This document shows positions 9,021 to 17,118 of a stretch of 64,000 nt of DNA, in pieces. Made by a program: the position numbers and the translations under genes. Origin of the DNA: Candidatus Scalindua sp. SCAELEC01 (GTDB lineage: Bacteria > Planctomycetota > Brocadiia > Brocadiales > Scalinduaceae); contig SHMT01000022.1 of NCBI GenBank assembly GCA_004282745.1, positions 16,196 to 80,195 on the forward strand, written 5' to 3'. Below the pieces are notes generated by a model. It made no database searches. It worked only from the letters and a program-made list of their open reading frames with translations, and was not told the DNA's origin. How positions within the stretch are numbered: position 1 is the stretch's first letter; every line of letters starts with the position of its first letter.

Positions 9021-9920
9021 TTAACAGGAGTCTAACACTTTTCTGACAAAACCACCGCACTCTTCCAATCTTTTTTTTGCATCCTCACATTCAATCTTCA
9101 GTTTTTCCATTACGATAGCGATCTTTACACTATCGTTTGCCCTTTTTAAGAGTATACGTGTTTTGTCTCTATCGAGATTGGTAACCGCCATGATGATCCG
9201 CTCAGCGCGGTCTCTCAATTTTACATTCTTGATCTGCAAATCGACCATGAAATTCTCATACACCTTCCCGCTCTTGATCATTGCCGCTGTAGTAAGTGTA
9301 TTGAGGATAAGCTTTGTTGCAGTACCCGCCTTCATGCGGGTAGAACCGGTTATTACCTCCGGACCGGTTATTGGCCGAATGATAATGTCAACGGTTTCAG
9401 CAGGGTTTGTACCGGGATTACAGCTGAGAAAGATAGTAGATGCGCCGAGTCTCTTGGCCATAACTAACCCACCGTGAACAAATGGCGTTGTTCCTCCGGT
9501 GGCGATACCGACTACTGTATCGAGAGAGGTAATACCGTTCGCCCTGAGCGCCTCTTCTCCTTCACCATAGCTATCTTCAGCACCCTCTATTGACCGGGTA
9601 AGGGCCTCTACGCCTCCCGCAATAATTCCCTGTACTAACTCGGGATTCGTCCCGAAGGTAGGGGGACATTCAGAGGCATCCAGTACACCTAATCTCCCAC
9701 TTGTACCGGCACCCACATAGAATAGACGACCACCACGGTTAAACGATTCAACAATTAAATCAACCGCTTTTGTTATATTGTCATGCTCTCTGCGAACAGC
9801 ATCGATCACTTTTGAATCCTCGGCATTGATGATGTCTACAATTTCTGATGTCGATTTCTTGTCGATTTGTATACTCTGTTGATTTCTTTGCTCAGTGATG
9901 AGTCTCGAACGGTCTTTCAT
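9021..9920 (-). CDS. murQ: N-acetylmuramic acid 6-phosphate etherase
   Basis: MurQ removes lactate from MurNAc-6-phosphate to give GlcNAc-6-phosphate in cell-wall recycling. The SIS domain is clear: RLFYVGAGTSGRLGVLDASE, CPPTFGT, GIATGGTTPF and EVITGSTRMKAGTATK. Its 299 residues match the family length. It is monocistronic here, with no amgK, nagZ or PTS gene beside it, so the source of the phosphorylated substrate is not visible. Confidence 0.95.
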   Translation of the reverse strand: MKDRSRLITEQRNQQSIQIDKKSTSEIVDIINAEDSKVIDAVRREHDNITKAVDLIVESFNRGGRLFYVGAGTSGRLGVLDASECPPTFGTNPELVQGIIAGGVEALTRSIEGAEDSYGEGEEALRANGITSLDTVVGIATGGTTPFVHGGLVMAKRLGASTIFLSCNPGTNPAETVDIIIRPITGPEVITGSTRMKAGTATKLILNTLTTAAMIKSGKVYENFMVDLQIKNVKLRDRAERIIMAVTNLDRDKTRILLKRANDSVKIAIVMEKLKIECEDAKKRLEECGGFVRKVLDSC

Positions 9921-10331
9921 TAAGGATATCTATACCAGATTTTGTAGATATAGTCAAAGGGAGAACCGTACTCGTGGGACGAATAAATTGTAACATCTCA
10001 ACCGTAATAAATCATAACAGGGATAGTACACCACACCTATCCACAGAAGATTGATTGCGTTTATCCTTCCAGGATCTGGCTGGTGAATGAGTGAATGGGA
10101 GATGAGGTAAGGGGGCAGGCCTTAACTTTGGATTATAAGAGCAGCACAATTCGTTGACCAGTTCTCTGATTCAAAACAGAGAACTTAAAATCTTGTATTA
10201 TTAGTCTTGAATAGTTAAGATTAACCTGTTTGGAAGAGTGAAAATTAGCGGTTAAACTTCTGATAAGGCTGCGCTCAGGTTCGGCAAGAGCTCCGAAAAA
10301 ATGAAAGGTTGACTTTGCTGATTTGTAGATA

Positions 10332-10476
10332 GTGCGTGAAAGAAAACCCAGTGTTTGAACCAAAACTGCCCAGGTACAAGGCGCGAAATAATTACGTAAC
10401 CGGAGCGTACTCAAGTACGTGAGGATTACGTACTTGTTACAGCAACGCCGTAGATGGGTAGTTTTCGTTCAAACAC
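10332..10476 (-). mobile_element. 145-bp MITE-like element (family A), copy 3, full length, inverted
   Basis: It runs on the minus strand and its outer end is diverged (GTGCGTGAAAGAAAACCC), but the length is still exactly 145 bp. TAGATA flanks it at 10326-10331 and 10477-10482. The remainder of the 9921-10654 gap shows no gene. Confidence 0.88.
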
Positions 10477-10654
10477 TAGATAATGGTTATTGTTGGTATC
10501 ATAGAGCGGCATAGCCGCCCATCTGCACGTTAAAGTCGGGTAGGCAATCAAGATTTGAAGTATCTCAAGTTAACACTATTTCCCCACAACTTTAGCTCAC
10601 TTCAAAATTTAGGCACTTTTAACTTTTTGTTATACTCAAAAAACTTTCTCAGAA

Positions 10655-12565
10655 ATGGTTGCTGAACAGAATACAGTTTTATCAAGGAAATTAAAGACAA
10701 TCCCTACCGGTGCAGGCGTCTACCTCATGAAGGACTCAAAGAGTGAGGTTATCTATGTGGGTAAGGCAAAAATTCTGAGAAATCGGGTAAGGAGTTACTT
10801 TCAAGCCTCAAGCGATGAGCGGCTATTCGTGGGATTTCTGGTAAAAAGGATCGCGGATATTGAGTTTGTCCTGACGGATACGGAGAAAGAGGCACTCATT
10901 CTTGAGAACAACTTGATTAAGCAATTCAAACCAAGGTTCAATATTAACCTTCGTGATGATAAAACGTTTGTTTCCATTAAACTTGATCTACAGGAGAAGT
11001 TTCCGTATCCAGTTGTGGTTAGGCAAATTGAGGATCCTGCCTCTTCGGCCAATGGACGGAACAAGAAGAGTAAGGTGTTGTATTTTGGCCCTTACTCCTC
11101 GACTAATTCGGTTCGGGAGGCGTTAAGGTATATTAATAGTCTCTTTCCTATACGAAAGTGTTCTAAAAACGTCTTTAGGAGTCGGGTCAGACCCTGCCTC
11201 TATCATCAGATTGGGAGGTGTGTTGCCCCGTGCTGCGATCTAATCGATGAAAAATCCTATAAGGAGATCCTCGATGACGTAATCCTCTTGTTAAGGGGGA
11301 AGAACAGTGACCTTGTGAAGGTATTAAAAGGGAAGATGGAGAGGGAATCAGAGGCAAAGCGATATGAGATGGCCGCAAAGATAAGGGACAGGATTGCTGC
11401 TATTGAAAAGACAGCTGAGAGACAGAAGATCCACACCATAGAGTTTGTAGACAGGGATGTATTTGGTTATTATAAAGAGGGGAAGGATATACAAGTCCAG
11501 GTGATGTTCATAAGAAATGGGAATCTTGAAAATACCGCATCATACAGGTTTTCCACTTTACATAATTCACGAGATGAAATTTTCCGCTCTTTTCTCAATC
11601 AGTTTTATGGACAAACGAGGTTTATTCCGGACGAGGTTGTCGTACCAATTGAAAGTTCGGATAAGGAGATATTAGAAGAGCTTCTGAGCGAGCGGAAGGG
11701 GAAGAGAGTAACTGTTATATTTCCAAAACGGGGAGAAAAACAGAAACTGCTTGAGTTGGCGATAAGAAATGCTGCAAATGCATTTAAGATTCACGATGTA
11801 GCTGGTGAAAACATCGATGCGATACTTGGTTCACTAAAGAGACACTTACACCTGAAGAATGTGCCGAATAGGATTGAGTGTTTTGATATTTCAAATATCG
11901 GAGGTAAACATTCCGTGGGTTCCCTGGTCACTTTTGAAGGGGGTAAACCGGAAAAGAGTAAATATAAGAGGTACAAGGTGAAGACGGTCATGCAATCGGA
12001 TGATTATGGAATGATGTATGAGGTGCTATCAAGGAGATATTCTCGTGCATTTAAGGAGGATGATTTTCCTGACCTTACGGTTGTTGATGGTGGGAAAGGG
12101 CAGTTGGGTATGGCTGTCAGGGTGTTTGAGGAGTTGGGTGTTGACGGTGTGGACGTTGTCGCACTTGCTAAGGCGAGGAGTAAGGGTGGTGAGAGTAACG
12201 ATCAGAAACAGAGGAGGTACGAGCGGGTCTTTATCTGTGGTAATGGTGAACCCATTATCCTGGATCAGGAATCTTCAGAATTGAGGCTTCTCCAAAATGC
12301 TCGTGATGAGGCCCACCGTTTTGCACTCGACTATCATAAGAAGCTGAGAAGTAAGCACTATTATGTATCACCACTCGATAAGATTTCGGGAATTGGGAGT
12401 ATCAAAAAGAAAAATCTGTTAAAAGAGCTTGGAAATATGCAAGGCGTACGCACTGCCTCGATAGATGAACTGAAGAAGGTGAAGAGTATTACCCGGAAAG
12501 ACGCAGAGGCTATATATGGCCATTTCCATAATGAAGTGTTTAAACGGAACCCTGTGGGAAAATGA
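10655..12565 (+). CDS. uvrC: UvrABC system protein C
   Basis: This is the dual-incision nuclease of nucleotide excision repair. An N-terminal GIY-YIG domain (AGVYLMKD then VIYVGKAKILRNRV) makes the 3' cut. The UVR domain near residue 230 (AKRYEMAAKIRDRIAAIEKT) contacts UvrB. The RNase H-like half (FDISNIGG, VVDGGKGQL) makes the 5' cut. A C-terminal helix-hairpin-helix (ISGIGSIKKKNLL) binds DNA. At 636 residues it is full length. No obvious Shine-Dalgarno precedes the ATG. Confidence 0.96.
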   Translation: MVAEQNTVLSRKLKTIPTGAGVYLMKDSKSEVIYVGKAKILRNRVRSYFQASSDERLFVGFLVKRIADIEFVLTDTEKEALILENNLIKQFKPRFNINLRDDKTFVSIKLDLQEKFPYPVVVRQIEDPASSANGRNKKSKVLYFGPYSSTNSVREALRYINSLFPIRKCSKNVFRSRVRPCLYHQIGRCVAPCCDLIDEKSYKEILDDVILLLRGKNSDLVKVLKGKMERESEAKRYEMAAKIRDRIAAIEKTAERQKIHTIEFVDRDVFGYYKEGKDIQVQVMFIRNGNLENTASYRFSTLHNSRDEIFRSFLNQFYGQTRFIPDEVVVPIESSDKEILEELLSERKGKRVTVIFPKRGEKQKLLELAIRNAANAFKIHDVAGENIDAILGSLKRHLHLKNVPNRIECFDISNIGGKHSVGSLVTFEGGKPEKSKYKRYKVKTVMQSDDYGMMYEVLSRRYSRAFKEDDFPDLTVVDGGKGQLGMAVRVFEELGVDGVDVVALAKARSKGGESNDQKQRRYERVFICGNGEPIILDQESSELRLLQNARDEAHRFALDYHKKLRSKHYYVSPLDKISGIGSIKKKNLLKELGNMQGVRTASIDELKKVKSITRKDAEAIYGHFHNEVFKRNPVGK

Positions 12566-12615
12566 CTAATTAAAGAGTAAAATGACAGTCGTTCGAAAAC
12601 AAGAGAGAGAGAGAA

Positions 12616-13224
12616 ATGGAAACAAATATGAACAGAGGACGTTTCAGGGGTTGCATACCTTCCTATGAAGACGCAAATTTGTGTGCCGCTGTGATGGATA
12701 CCAATCGAGGGCAGTGGCAGAGACCCGACATCGCTAGCAAGCTCATTACTCGGCCAAACATGACGGTTGTGGATCTCGGTGCTGGTACAGGCTATTTTGC
12801 AGCCCTGTTTTCGGACCTTCTGCCGGAAGGGAAGATATATGCGCTCGATCCGGAAAAACCGATGATTTCCTGGCTTGAAGAGCGGAAAAAGAGAGACTCA
12901 TTAGACAATGTCTCTATCTGTCTGATTGGGAAAGAAGACCCGGGGCTTGACCAACTCCATTGTGATGTTGACCTGCTCTTTGTCGGTTACACTTACTTTC
13001 ATTTCGGCAATCCGATAAAATACTTTCATGAGAAAGTGTATCCCTTTATTCAAGAGAAAACGGTTGTCGCAATTGCCGATATGGCCCCGACTTTTGGTCA
13101 GGGACGTCATACCGTCTCTGAACAGCAAGTTATCGCTGAAATGACGGAAGCTTGCTTTAGGCTTCAGGACGAACCAACTACTCTTAATGAGCAATACCTG
13201 ATTAACTTCAAAAAGATTTCATAG
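12616..13224 (+). CDS. Class I SAM-dependent methyltransferase
   Basis: Motif I is VVDLGAGTGYFA near residue 53, followed by an acidic residue ending strand 2 (IYALDPEKPM), which fits SAM binding. A purine-rich GAGAGAGAGA lies before the ATG. It starts 50 bp after uvrC and may share its transcript. The protein is short (202 residues), with little beyond the core fold. The substrate cannot be predicted. Confidence 0.8.
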   Translation: METNMNRGRFRGCIPSYEDANLCAAVMDTNRGQWQRPDIASKLITRPNMTVVDLGAGTGYFAALFSDLLPEGKIYALDPEKPMISWLEERKKRDSLDNVSICLIGKEDPGLDQLHCDVDLLFVGYTYFHFGNPIKYFHEKVYPFIQEKTVVAIADMAPTFGQGRHTVSEQQVIAEMTEACFRLQDEPTTLNEQYLINFKKIS

Positions 13225-13352
13225 GTGTCGATTGGAAACAGAGGTTTATTTGTCATTGCACTCAGAATACATAAAAAGAGGTCTTTCACTAGAAAATCAT
13301 AACTAAAAAGAATTGCGTATATCTGGATATTCGGTCGCGCTGCGCACGACCG

Positions 13353-13496
13353 AATGCGGAGCTGAGCTGGCGCTCCCTACCACTGATTTATTCGACCGCG
13401 CGCTAATTCGCGCGTCCGAACAAATCGCTGGAGTGAAAGTCGTCACAGATTTCAAGCTTCGCTTTAGCCAGCTCCAACTTCGCTCAGCTCCGCATT
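13353..13496. repeat. Long imperfect palindrome, attC-like, left end of cassette region
   Basis: AATGCGGAGCTGAGC at 13353-13367 is matched exactly by GCTCAGCTCCGCATT at 13482-13496. The segment from GGCGCTCCCTACC onward is clearly similar to 16252-16379. Inside it CGAACAAATCGCTGGAG resembles the left arms of the attC sites at 14090 and 14813. It is either a decayed attC or a repeat spread with the cassettes. Confidence 0.6.
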
Positions 13497-13570
13497 CGCT
13501 TAAGAAGAGACACGCAGCTCATGTAAGAAGTGCTGTTTGATATCTAATTGGAAAAAAAAGGAATTGATTT

Positions 13571-13876
13571 ATGATTAAGGAAAGACTACAAGAATTTCTC
13601 GGTGACATGGAAGGGACAATGTCTTTTACGGAGTATATAAGTATGCTCTCTACAGAAGTTATTCGTTTCCCCGACAACGTCACATTACCTCAAAATCCAA
13701 ATAACTCATATGGATCAGGCTGGGAGCATAAGTTCAGTCTTCCGAAATCACCTATAGGCATTGAAGACTCTAAGAGCCTGATCATCTTGGAGGATACAAA
13801 GGCCAACGCCAGTAGCATCGAGACTGAGAGAAAGTCTTGTTCATACAGCCACTTCCACGTCCTATGTTTTCAATAG
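13571..13876 (+). CDS. Hypothetical protein, possible remnant in cassette array
   Basis: A 101-residue frame starts ATGATTAAGG after a purine-rich leader (AAAAAAAAGGAATTG). No family is recognised. The C-terminal third (SIETERKSCSYSHFHVLCFQ) looks like out-of-frame read-through, so the gene may be a frameshifted remnant of a first cassette together with the frame at 13864. Confidence 0.3.
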   Translation: MIKERLQEFLGDMEGTMSFTEYISMLSTEVIRFPDNVTLPQNPNNSYGSGWEHKFSLPKSPIGIEDSKSLIILEDTKANASSIETERKSCSYSHFHVLCFQ

Positions 13877-14163
13877 ATTTCTACTTGGCGTGGGGAATAT
13901 GCTATTTCACTTTCTCTTCTATGAATATGAACGTAGGAATTGCCAAGGAGGGGGAATGGTTTGTTGGAAATTCCGGCTCAGAGTTTTCAGATGGTGTGCA
14001 AATGGCTTCTGCCACGCAGAAATGTGAATCAATGATTGGTCCAGGTCTGACAACGGCCATTGAGCAACTTGTTTATCTACAAACAAGTAAGCGAACAAAT
14101 CACTCAAGCTACGCACTTGAGCAATTAGTTCGCTGTACAGGAATAATAACGAAATTAAAATGA
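13864..14163 (+). CDS. Hypothetical protein overlapping an attC-like site
   Basis: The frame from ATG 13864 begins with a hydrophobic stretch (FYLAWGICYFTF) and continues GNSGSEFSDGVQMA. Its C-terminus is encoded by the attC-like palindrome at 14090-14134, so the last third is unlikely to be ancestral coding sequence. Low support. Confidence 0.25.
   Translation: MFSIDFYLAWGICYFTFSSMNMNVGIAKEGEWFVGNSGSEFSDGVQMASATQKCESMIGPGLTTAIEQLVYLQTSKRTNHSSYALEQLVRCTGIITKLK
14090..14134 (+). other. attC-like recombination site 1
   Basis: AGCGAAC at 14090-14096 (R'') is the exact complement of GTTCGCT at 14128-14134 (R'). The arms between, CACTCAAG and CTTGAGCAATTA, pair imperfectly. Crossover after the G would make TTCGCT the first bases of the next cassette, and that cassette ends with AGCGAAC at 14813, as integron cassettes should. 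Confidence 0.6.
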
Positions 14164-14166
14164 TTA

Positions 14167-14195
14167 TTGACATTCGTAACCTGTACGGTTACAAT
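14167..14195 (+). promoter_or_regulatory. Promoter with embedded operator for higBA
   Basis: TTGACA (14167-14172), a 17-bp spacer and TACAAT (14190-14195) make a near-consensus promoter. The spacer holds the palindrome GTAACCTGTACGGTTAC (14176-14192), a likely HigA operator. The expected transcription start falls at or next to the toxin ATG (14201), so the mRNA would be leaderless. Confidence 0.75.
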
Positions 14196-14200
14196 CAAAC

Positions 14201-14479
14201 ATGATCAAATCTTTTAAACATAAAGGACTTGAAAACTTTTTCTATACTGGAAAAAAGAAAGGAATAAGACCTGAGCATGCTAAAAGGCTTGAAAGAATCC
14301 TTGACCGGCTTAATGCTGCAAATGAAGTAAAAGACATGAATTATCCAGGATCAGACCTCCATAAATTATCCGGAGATAAGCAAGGTCAATATGCAGTCAA
14401 AGTATCTGGCAATTGGAGAGTCTTTTTTGAGTTTGTAGAAGGAGATTTCTATGTTGTTGATTATGATGATTATCATTAA
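14201..14479 (+). CDS. higB: HigB-type toxin (RelE superfamily)
   Basis: This 92-residue protein matches ribosome-dependent mRNA interferases of the HigB group: MIKSFKHKGLENFFYTGKKK, then YAVKVSGNWRVFFEF and a VVDYDDYH tail. It precedes its antitoxin by 12 bp, the usual HigBA order. It lies between two attC-like sites as one mobile cassette (about 14129-14930) with its own promoter, a common arrangement in large integrons where the module stabilises the array. Confidence 0.9.
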   Translation: MIKSFKHKGLENFFYTGKKKGIRPEHAKRLERILDRLNAANEVKDMNYPGSDLHKLSGDKQGQYAVKVSGNWRVFFEFVEGDFYVVDYDDYH

Positions 14480-14491
14480 TAAGGCGATGCA

Positions 14492-14806
14492 ATGAAAAAA
14501 ATGAAAAGACAACCAACGCACCCGGGAAAAATTATAAAGGAAGATTATTTAATACCTTTATCTTTGACCATTACTGAAATAGCAGCCACTCTAGGAATCT
14601 CAAGAAAAACACTGTCAAAAATCCTGAATGAAAGAGGAGCTGTAACACCAGATATGGCACTCCGGTTATCGAGAGCTTTTGATACAACTCCAGATTTATG
14701 GCTAAATTTACAAAAAAATTATGATTTATGGCAAGCTGAGCATAGCTCAAAGGAATGGTTGAGAGTTAAGCCTTTAGCCAAACAATTACTCCACTCAAAT
14801 ATATAA
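14492..14806 (+). CDS. higA: HigA-type antitoxin, XRE family
   Basis: The protein opens with the HigA signature HPGKIIKEDYL and has a Cro/C1 helix-turn-helix (ITEIAATLGISRKTLSKILN), followed by FDTTPDLWLNLQKNYDLWQA. It should neutralise HigB and bind the GTAAC-N7-GTTAC palindrome upstream. It ends 6 bp before the R'' of the next attC site, tight packing typical of cassette genes. Confidence 0.92.
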   Translation: MKKMKRQPTHPGKIIKEDYLIPLSLTITEIAATLGISRKTLSKILNERGAVTPDMALRLSRAFDTTPDLWLNLQKNYDLWQAEHSSKEWLRVKPLAKQLLHSNI

Positions 14807-14812
14807 ACGAAC

Positions 14813-14937
14813 AGCGAACAAATCAGTGGAGCAACCCCTCCGCCATTTGCGATTCGATTATTTTTAGACTCTTTGTTTGCCTTATTATTTTTCTATATTT
14901 TATTTGCCAAACGGGGTTGCTCACCTCTACGTTATGC
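14813..14937 (+). other. attC site 2, 125 bp, with extrahelical base
   Basis: R'' AGCGAAC (14813-14819) opens the site and R' GTTATGC (14931-14937) closes it. The left arm GTGGAGCAACCCC pairs with GGGGTTGCTCAC over 12 bp once one G is left extrahelical, the hallmark of single-strand attC recognition by IntI. The long loop is AT-rich. Confidence 0.75.
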
Positions 14938-14949
14938 CGTAAATACACA

Positions 14950-15351
14950 ATGAAATCCAAGCTACGAATTGAACTTGAACGATTACTCCAAAAAGGTGAA
15001 CAATTTGGGGAAATTGACAAAAGTCCTGAAGCGTGGGAGCGTCATGTTCGGAACCTCATCGACAAATTCCTAGGACCAAAGTTGGATTCGCCTGCAAATA
15101 CTCACTCACAAGGATATTATGATTTCATTTTCTCCAATTCGCACTCCGCCAAGATAGAAGTGTTACGTGCCGTATTGCTTTTTGACACCTCCGACAACGT
15201 GTATCAACAACTATCGAATGTTGAATCCAATCCAATGAATGGTGAGAAACGGTATTGTGACTTTCACACTGCTAAGGGTATTGCCGAATTTGTGGTAGCG
15301 GTGATTGCAATCGTTGCCGGGATAACAGCATTTGTCACGTGGTTGTTATAA
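14950..15351 (+). CDS. Hypothetical cassette protein with C-terminal membrane anchor
   Basis: It has 133 residues: a charged, soluble N-terminal part (KSKLRIELERLLQKGEQFGE) and one C-terminal transmembrane helix (EFVVAVIAIVAGITAFVTWLL), suggesting a tail-anchored inner-membrane protein. ATG 14950 is used because it lies just after the attC crossover; the longer frame from 14917 would begin inside the attC. No family is recognised. It sits in one cassette with the next toxin-antitoxin pair if the R box at 16137 is its partner. Confidence 0.6.
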   Translation: MKSKLRIELERLLQKGEQFGEIDKSPEAWERHVRNLIDKFLGPKLDSPANTHSQGYYDFIFSNSHSAKIEVLRAVLLFDTSDNVYQQLSNVESNPMNGEKRYCDFHTAKGIAEFVVAVIAIVAGITAFVTWLL

Positions 15352-15398
15352 TATTGGTTGGTCAAAGGCTCCAATAATACGTATGCAGCTTTTAATAA

Positions 15399-15466
15399 AC
15401 TCAGGCTATTAGCACTGAGCCGAAAAGCCGCCTGAGTGTTACTGACTGATTTTTGTGATGTTATGT
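15399..15466 (+). other. Decayed attC-like palindrome
   Basis: ACTCAGGC (15399-15406) and GCCTGAGT (15430-15437) pair perfectly, with a nested GGCT/AGCC stem. GTTATGT follows at 15460-15466. The R boxes do not match, so it may be an inactivated site. Confidence 0.35.
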
Positions 15467-15490
15467 CTCAAAAATAAAACCATTTTTCCC

Positions 15491-15518
15491 TTGCAAAATG
15501 TAACATATTTGTTACTAT
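15491..15518 (+). promoter_or_regulatory. Promoter with embedded operator for second toxin-antitoxin cassette
   Basis: TTGCAA (15491-15496), a 16-bp spacer and TACTAT (15513-15518) flank or overlap the palindrome GTAACATATTTGTTAC (15500-15515). Transcription is expected to begin at about 15525, the toxin ATG itself, so this is again a leaderless message. The operator shares GTAAC/GTTAC half-sites with the one at 14176. Confidence 0.7.
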
Positions 15519-15524
15519 AACCCC

Positions 15525-15851
15525 ATGAATTGGGGACTTGAATATTACAGCCCAAAAATAGAGAAGTTAATTCTATCTTTGTCAGAAGGGCTGTTGGCAC
15601 GTTACTTTCGCCTCACGGACTTAATGCTTGAATTTGGCCCTAATTTAGGCATGCCTCATACAAGATCACTGAACAACGGTTTATTTGAATTACGTGTAAA
15701 AGGAAAAGAGAGCATTGCCCGTGTTTTTTATTGCACTAAAATTGGCAAAAGAATTATTATGCTTCATGTGTTCATTAAGAAATCACAAAAAATACCAAAA
15801 AAAGAATTAAATATTGCTATTAAGCGAATGAAAGAGGTAATTAAAAAATGA
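15525..15851 (+). CDS. Phage-derived Gp49-like/HigB-type toxin (RelE superfamily)
   Basis: The 108 residues fit the Gp49/HigB-like group: LRARYFRLTDLM-type helix region (LLARYFRLTDLMLEFGPNLG), then HTRSLNNGLFELRVKGKESIARVFY and a basic C-terminus (HVFIKKSQKIPKKELNIAIK). It overlaps the antitoxin by ATGA. The arrangement (toxin first, own promoter, between attC-like sites) mirrors the first module, but the two toxins are different subfamilies, so they are not recent duplicates. Confidence 0.87.
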   Translation: MNWGLEYYSPKIEKLILSLSEGLLARYFRLTDLMLEFGPNLGMPHTRSLNNGLFELRVKGKESIARVFYCTKIGKRIIMLHVFIKKSQKIPKKELNIAIKRMKEVIKK

Positions 15852-16135
15852 CTCATAATAAATTAAAAAAAATTGCACTAAGTAAACCAAAAGTAAAAGC
15901 AGAATACGATGCATTAGAACCAGAGTTTACTTTACTTCGTGAAATGCTTCTTGCTCGTCAAAAAGCCGGTCTAAGTCAAGCTCAAATTGCTGAACGTATG
16001 GGAACCAAATCTCCTTCAGTCACCAGACTTGAATCGTCACTCAGTAGTGGAAAACATTCACCATCACTTGATACAATCAAAAAATATGCGAAAGCTCTAG
16101 ATTGTCATTTAGAGATAAAGTTAGTGAAAAATTAA
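15848..16135 (+). CDS. XRE-family antitoxin
   Basis: A 95-residue protein with a Cro/C1 helix-turn-helix (RQKAGLSQAQIAERMGTKSP then SVTRLE) and the C-terminal ALDCHLEIKLV typical of antitoxins paired with Gp49-like toxins. Translationally coupled to the toxin by a 4-bp overlap. It ends 1 bp before the R'' box of attC site 3. Confidence 0.9.
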   Translation: MTHNKLKKIALSKPKVKAEYDALEPEFTLLREMLLARQKAGLSQAQIAERMGTKSPSVTRLESSLSSGKHSPSLDTIKKYAKALDCHLEIKLVKN

Positions 16136-16136
16136 G

Positions 16137-16256
16137 GCATAACCAGTCGCTCAAGCTAACCCCTTTATTATGTGTGGTTTTTATGTTTTGAGATTCTTTG
16201 ATTATTTTATCCTTATTCATAGTTTTATAAACCAAGCGGGTTAGCTGAGTGGGCGC
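16137..16256 (+). other. attC site 3, about 120 bp, with extrahelical base and decayed right box
   Basis: R'' GCATAAC (16137-16143) is the exact complement of GTTATGC at 14931, which marks 14932-16143 as one cassette. The left arm GCTCAAGCTAACCC pairs with GGGTTAGCTGAGT (16238-16250) when one A is extrahelical. The R' box is degenerate and runs into a repeat (16252-16379) shared with 13379-13496. Confidence 0.7.
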
Positions 16257-16379
16257 TCCCTACCGCTGATTTATTCGACCGAACGCTGACTCGCGCGTCC
16301 GAACAAATCGCTGGAGCAAAGTCGCATCGAACTTCAAGTGTTGCTTGAGCCCGCTCCAACTTCGCTCAGCTCCGCATTA
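16252..16379. repeat. Second copy of the cassette-region repeat
   Basis: GGCGCTCCCTACCGCTGATTT starts a segment closely similar to that beginning at 13370, through CGAACAAATCGCTGGAG and ending at CGCTCAGCTCCGCATT. Two copies flank the toxin-antitoxin cassettes. Confidence 0.65.
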
Positions 16380-16391
16380 TAACAGAAAAAA

Positions 16392-17042
16392 ATGAAAAAC
16401 AAGTTAGATGAAAAAAACATAGAATTAACAAAAATTATCTATGAGTTTAAACAGGCTTTAGATATTTATTTATTAATTGGTTTGAACACGAAAGAAATCA
16501 ATAAAAAAGGTGGAAAAACTTTTTTTGCAATGGCTCAACAATTCGCTTTAAAAGTTATCGTTATAGATATATGTAAAATATTTGAAGAAAAAAAGAAAAA
16601 CAGCCTCAATTCGATACCAAGCATCATTGATTTTATTAATGGAACCAAATTAAAACTGGATAATCCTAACCCTTTAATTAACTTTATTAAAAAGCACAAA
16701 GAAGAAATCAAAAAAGATGGTTGTTTTGCAAAACCATTAAATAGCATCTTAGAAAAATTTAAAAATACACATGAAAAAGATTTTAATGAATACAAAACAA
16801 TAAGAGATACAAAATTTGCACATGCTGAATATAATCCTAGCCAAAATATTGATGCTCTTGCAAGTTACGATACTATGGAAAAAATTCTTTTCTTTGCAAT
16901 AGATTTTTATTCTGTTATTCATGAATCATATATTGGTGGCCACCCTGTTCAGCACAGGCAAGAAAGAAAAACTTTTGCAGGATTGCATACTGTACTTAAA
17001 AATATGGGATACAATGAGGTTAAAATAAAATTAGAAAATTAG
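16392..17042 (+). CDS. HEPN-type protein, AbiU2-like
   Basis: A 216-residue, Lys/Glu-rich, probably all-helical protein. The segment KTIRDTKFAHAEY near residue 140 contains R-x5-H, the HEPN ribonuclease signature, in the position and context of AbiU2-family proteins. HEPN proteins of this kind act in phage abortive infection or as toxins. No dedicated antitoxin is adjacent. It is a single-gene cassette ending 3 bp before attC site 4. Assignment to AbiU2 is from motif memory; another HEPN subgroup is possible. Confidence 0.6.
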   Translation: MKNKLDEKNIELTKIIYEFKQALDIYLLIGLNTKEINKKGGKTFFAMAQQFALKVIVIDICKIFEEKKKNSLNSIPSIIDFINGTKLKLDNPNPLINFIKKHKEEIKKDGCFAKPLNSILEKFKNTHEKDFNEYKTIRDTKFAHAEYNPSQNIDALASYDTMEKILFFAIDFYSVIHESYIGGHPVQHRQERKTFAGLHTVLKNMGYNEVKIKLEN

Positions 17043-17045
17043 GAG

Positions 17046-17105
17046 TTAGAACAAAACTAATTCATCCGACGCAAAAAGCCGCGCGGCTGATTAGTGACGT
17101 TATAC
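17046..17105 (+). other. attC site 4, canonical 60-bp form
   Basis: TTAGAAC (17046-17052) and GTTATAC (17099-17105) are the outer boxes. The arm ACTAATTCATCCG pairs with CGGCTGATTAGT once one T is extrahelical, and a short AAAAAGC forms the central loop. Size and structure match classical short attC sites. Confidence 0.8.
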
Positions 17106-17118
17106 ATAAATAATAAAA

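Noticed and set aside
10133..10414. 93-residue minus-strand frame
   Set aside because: Its N-terminal part is the 145-bp repeat read backwards, and the rest has no coding character.
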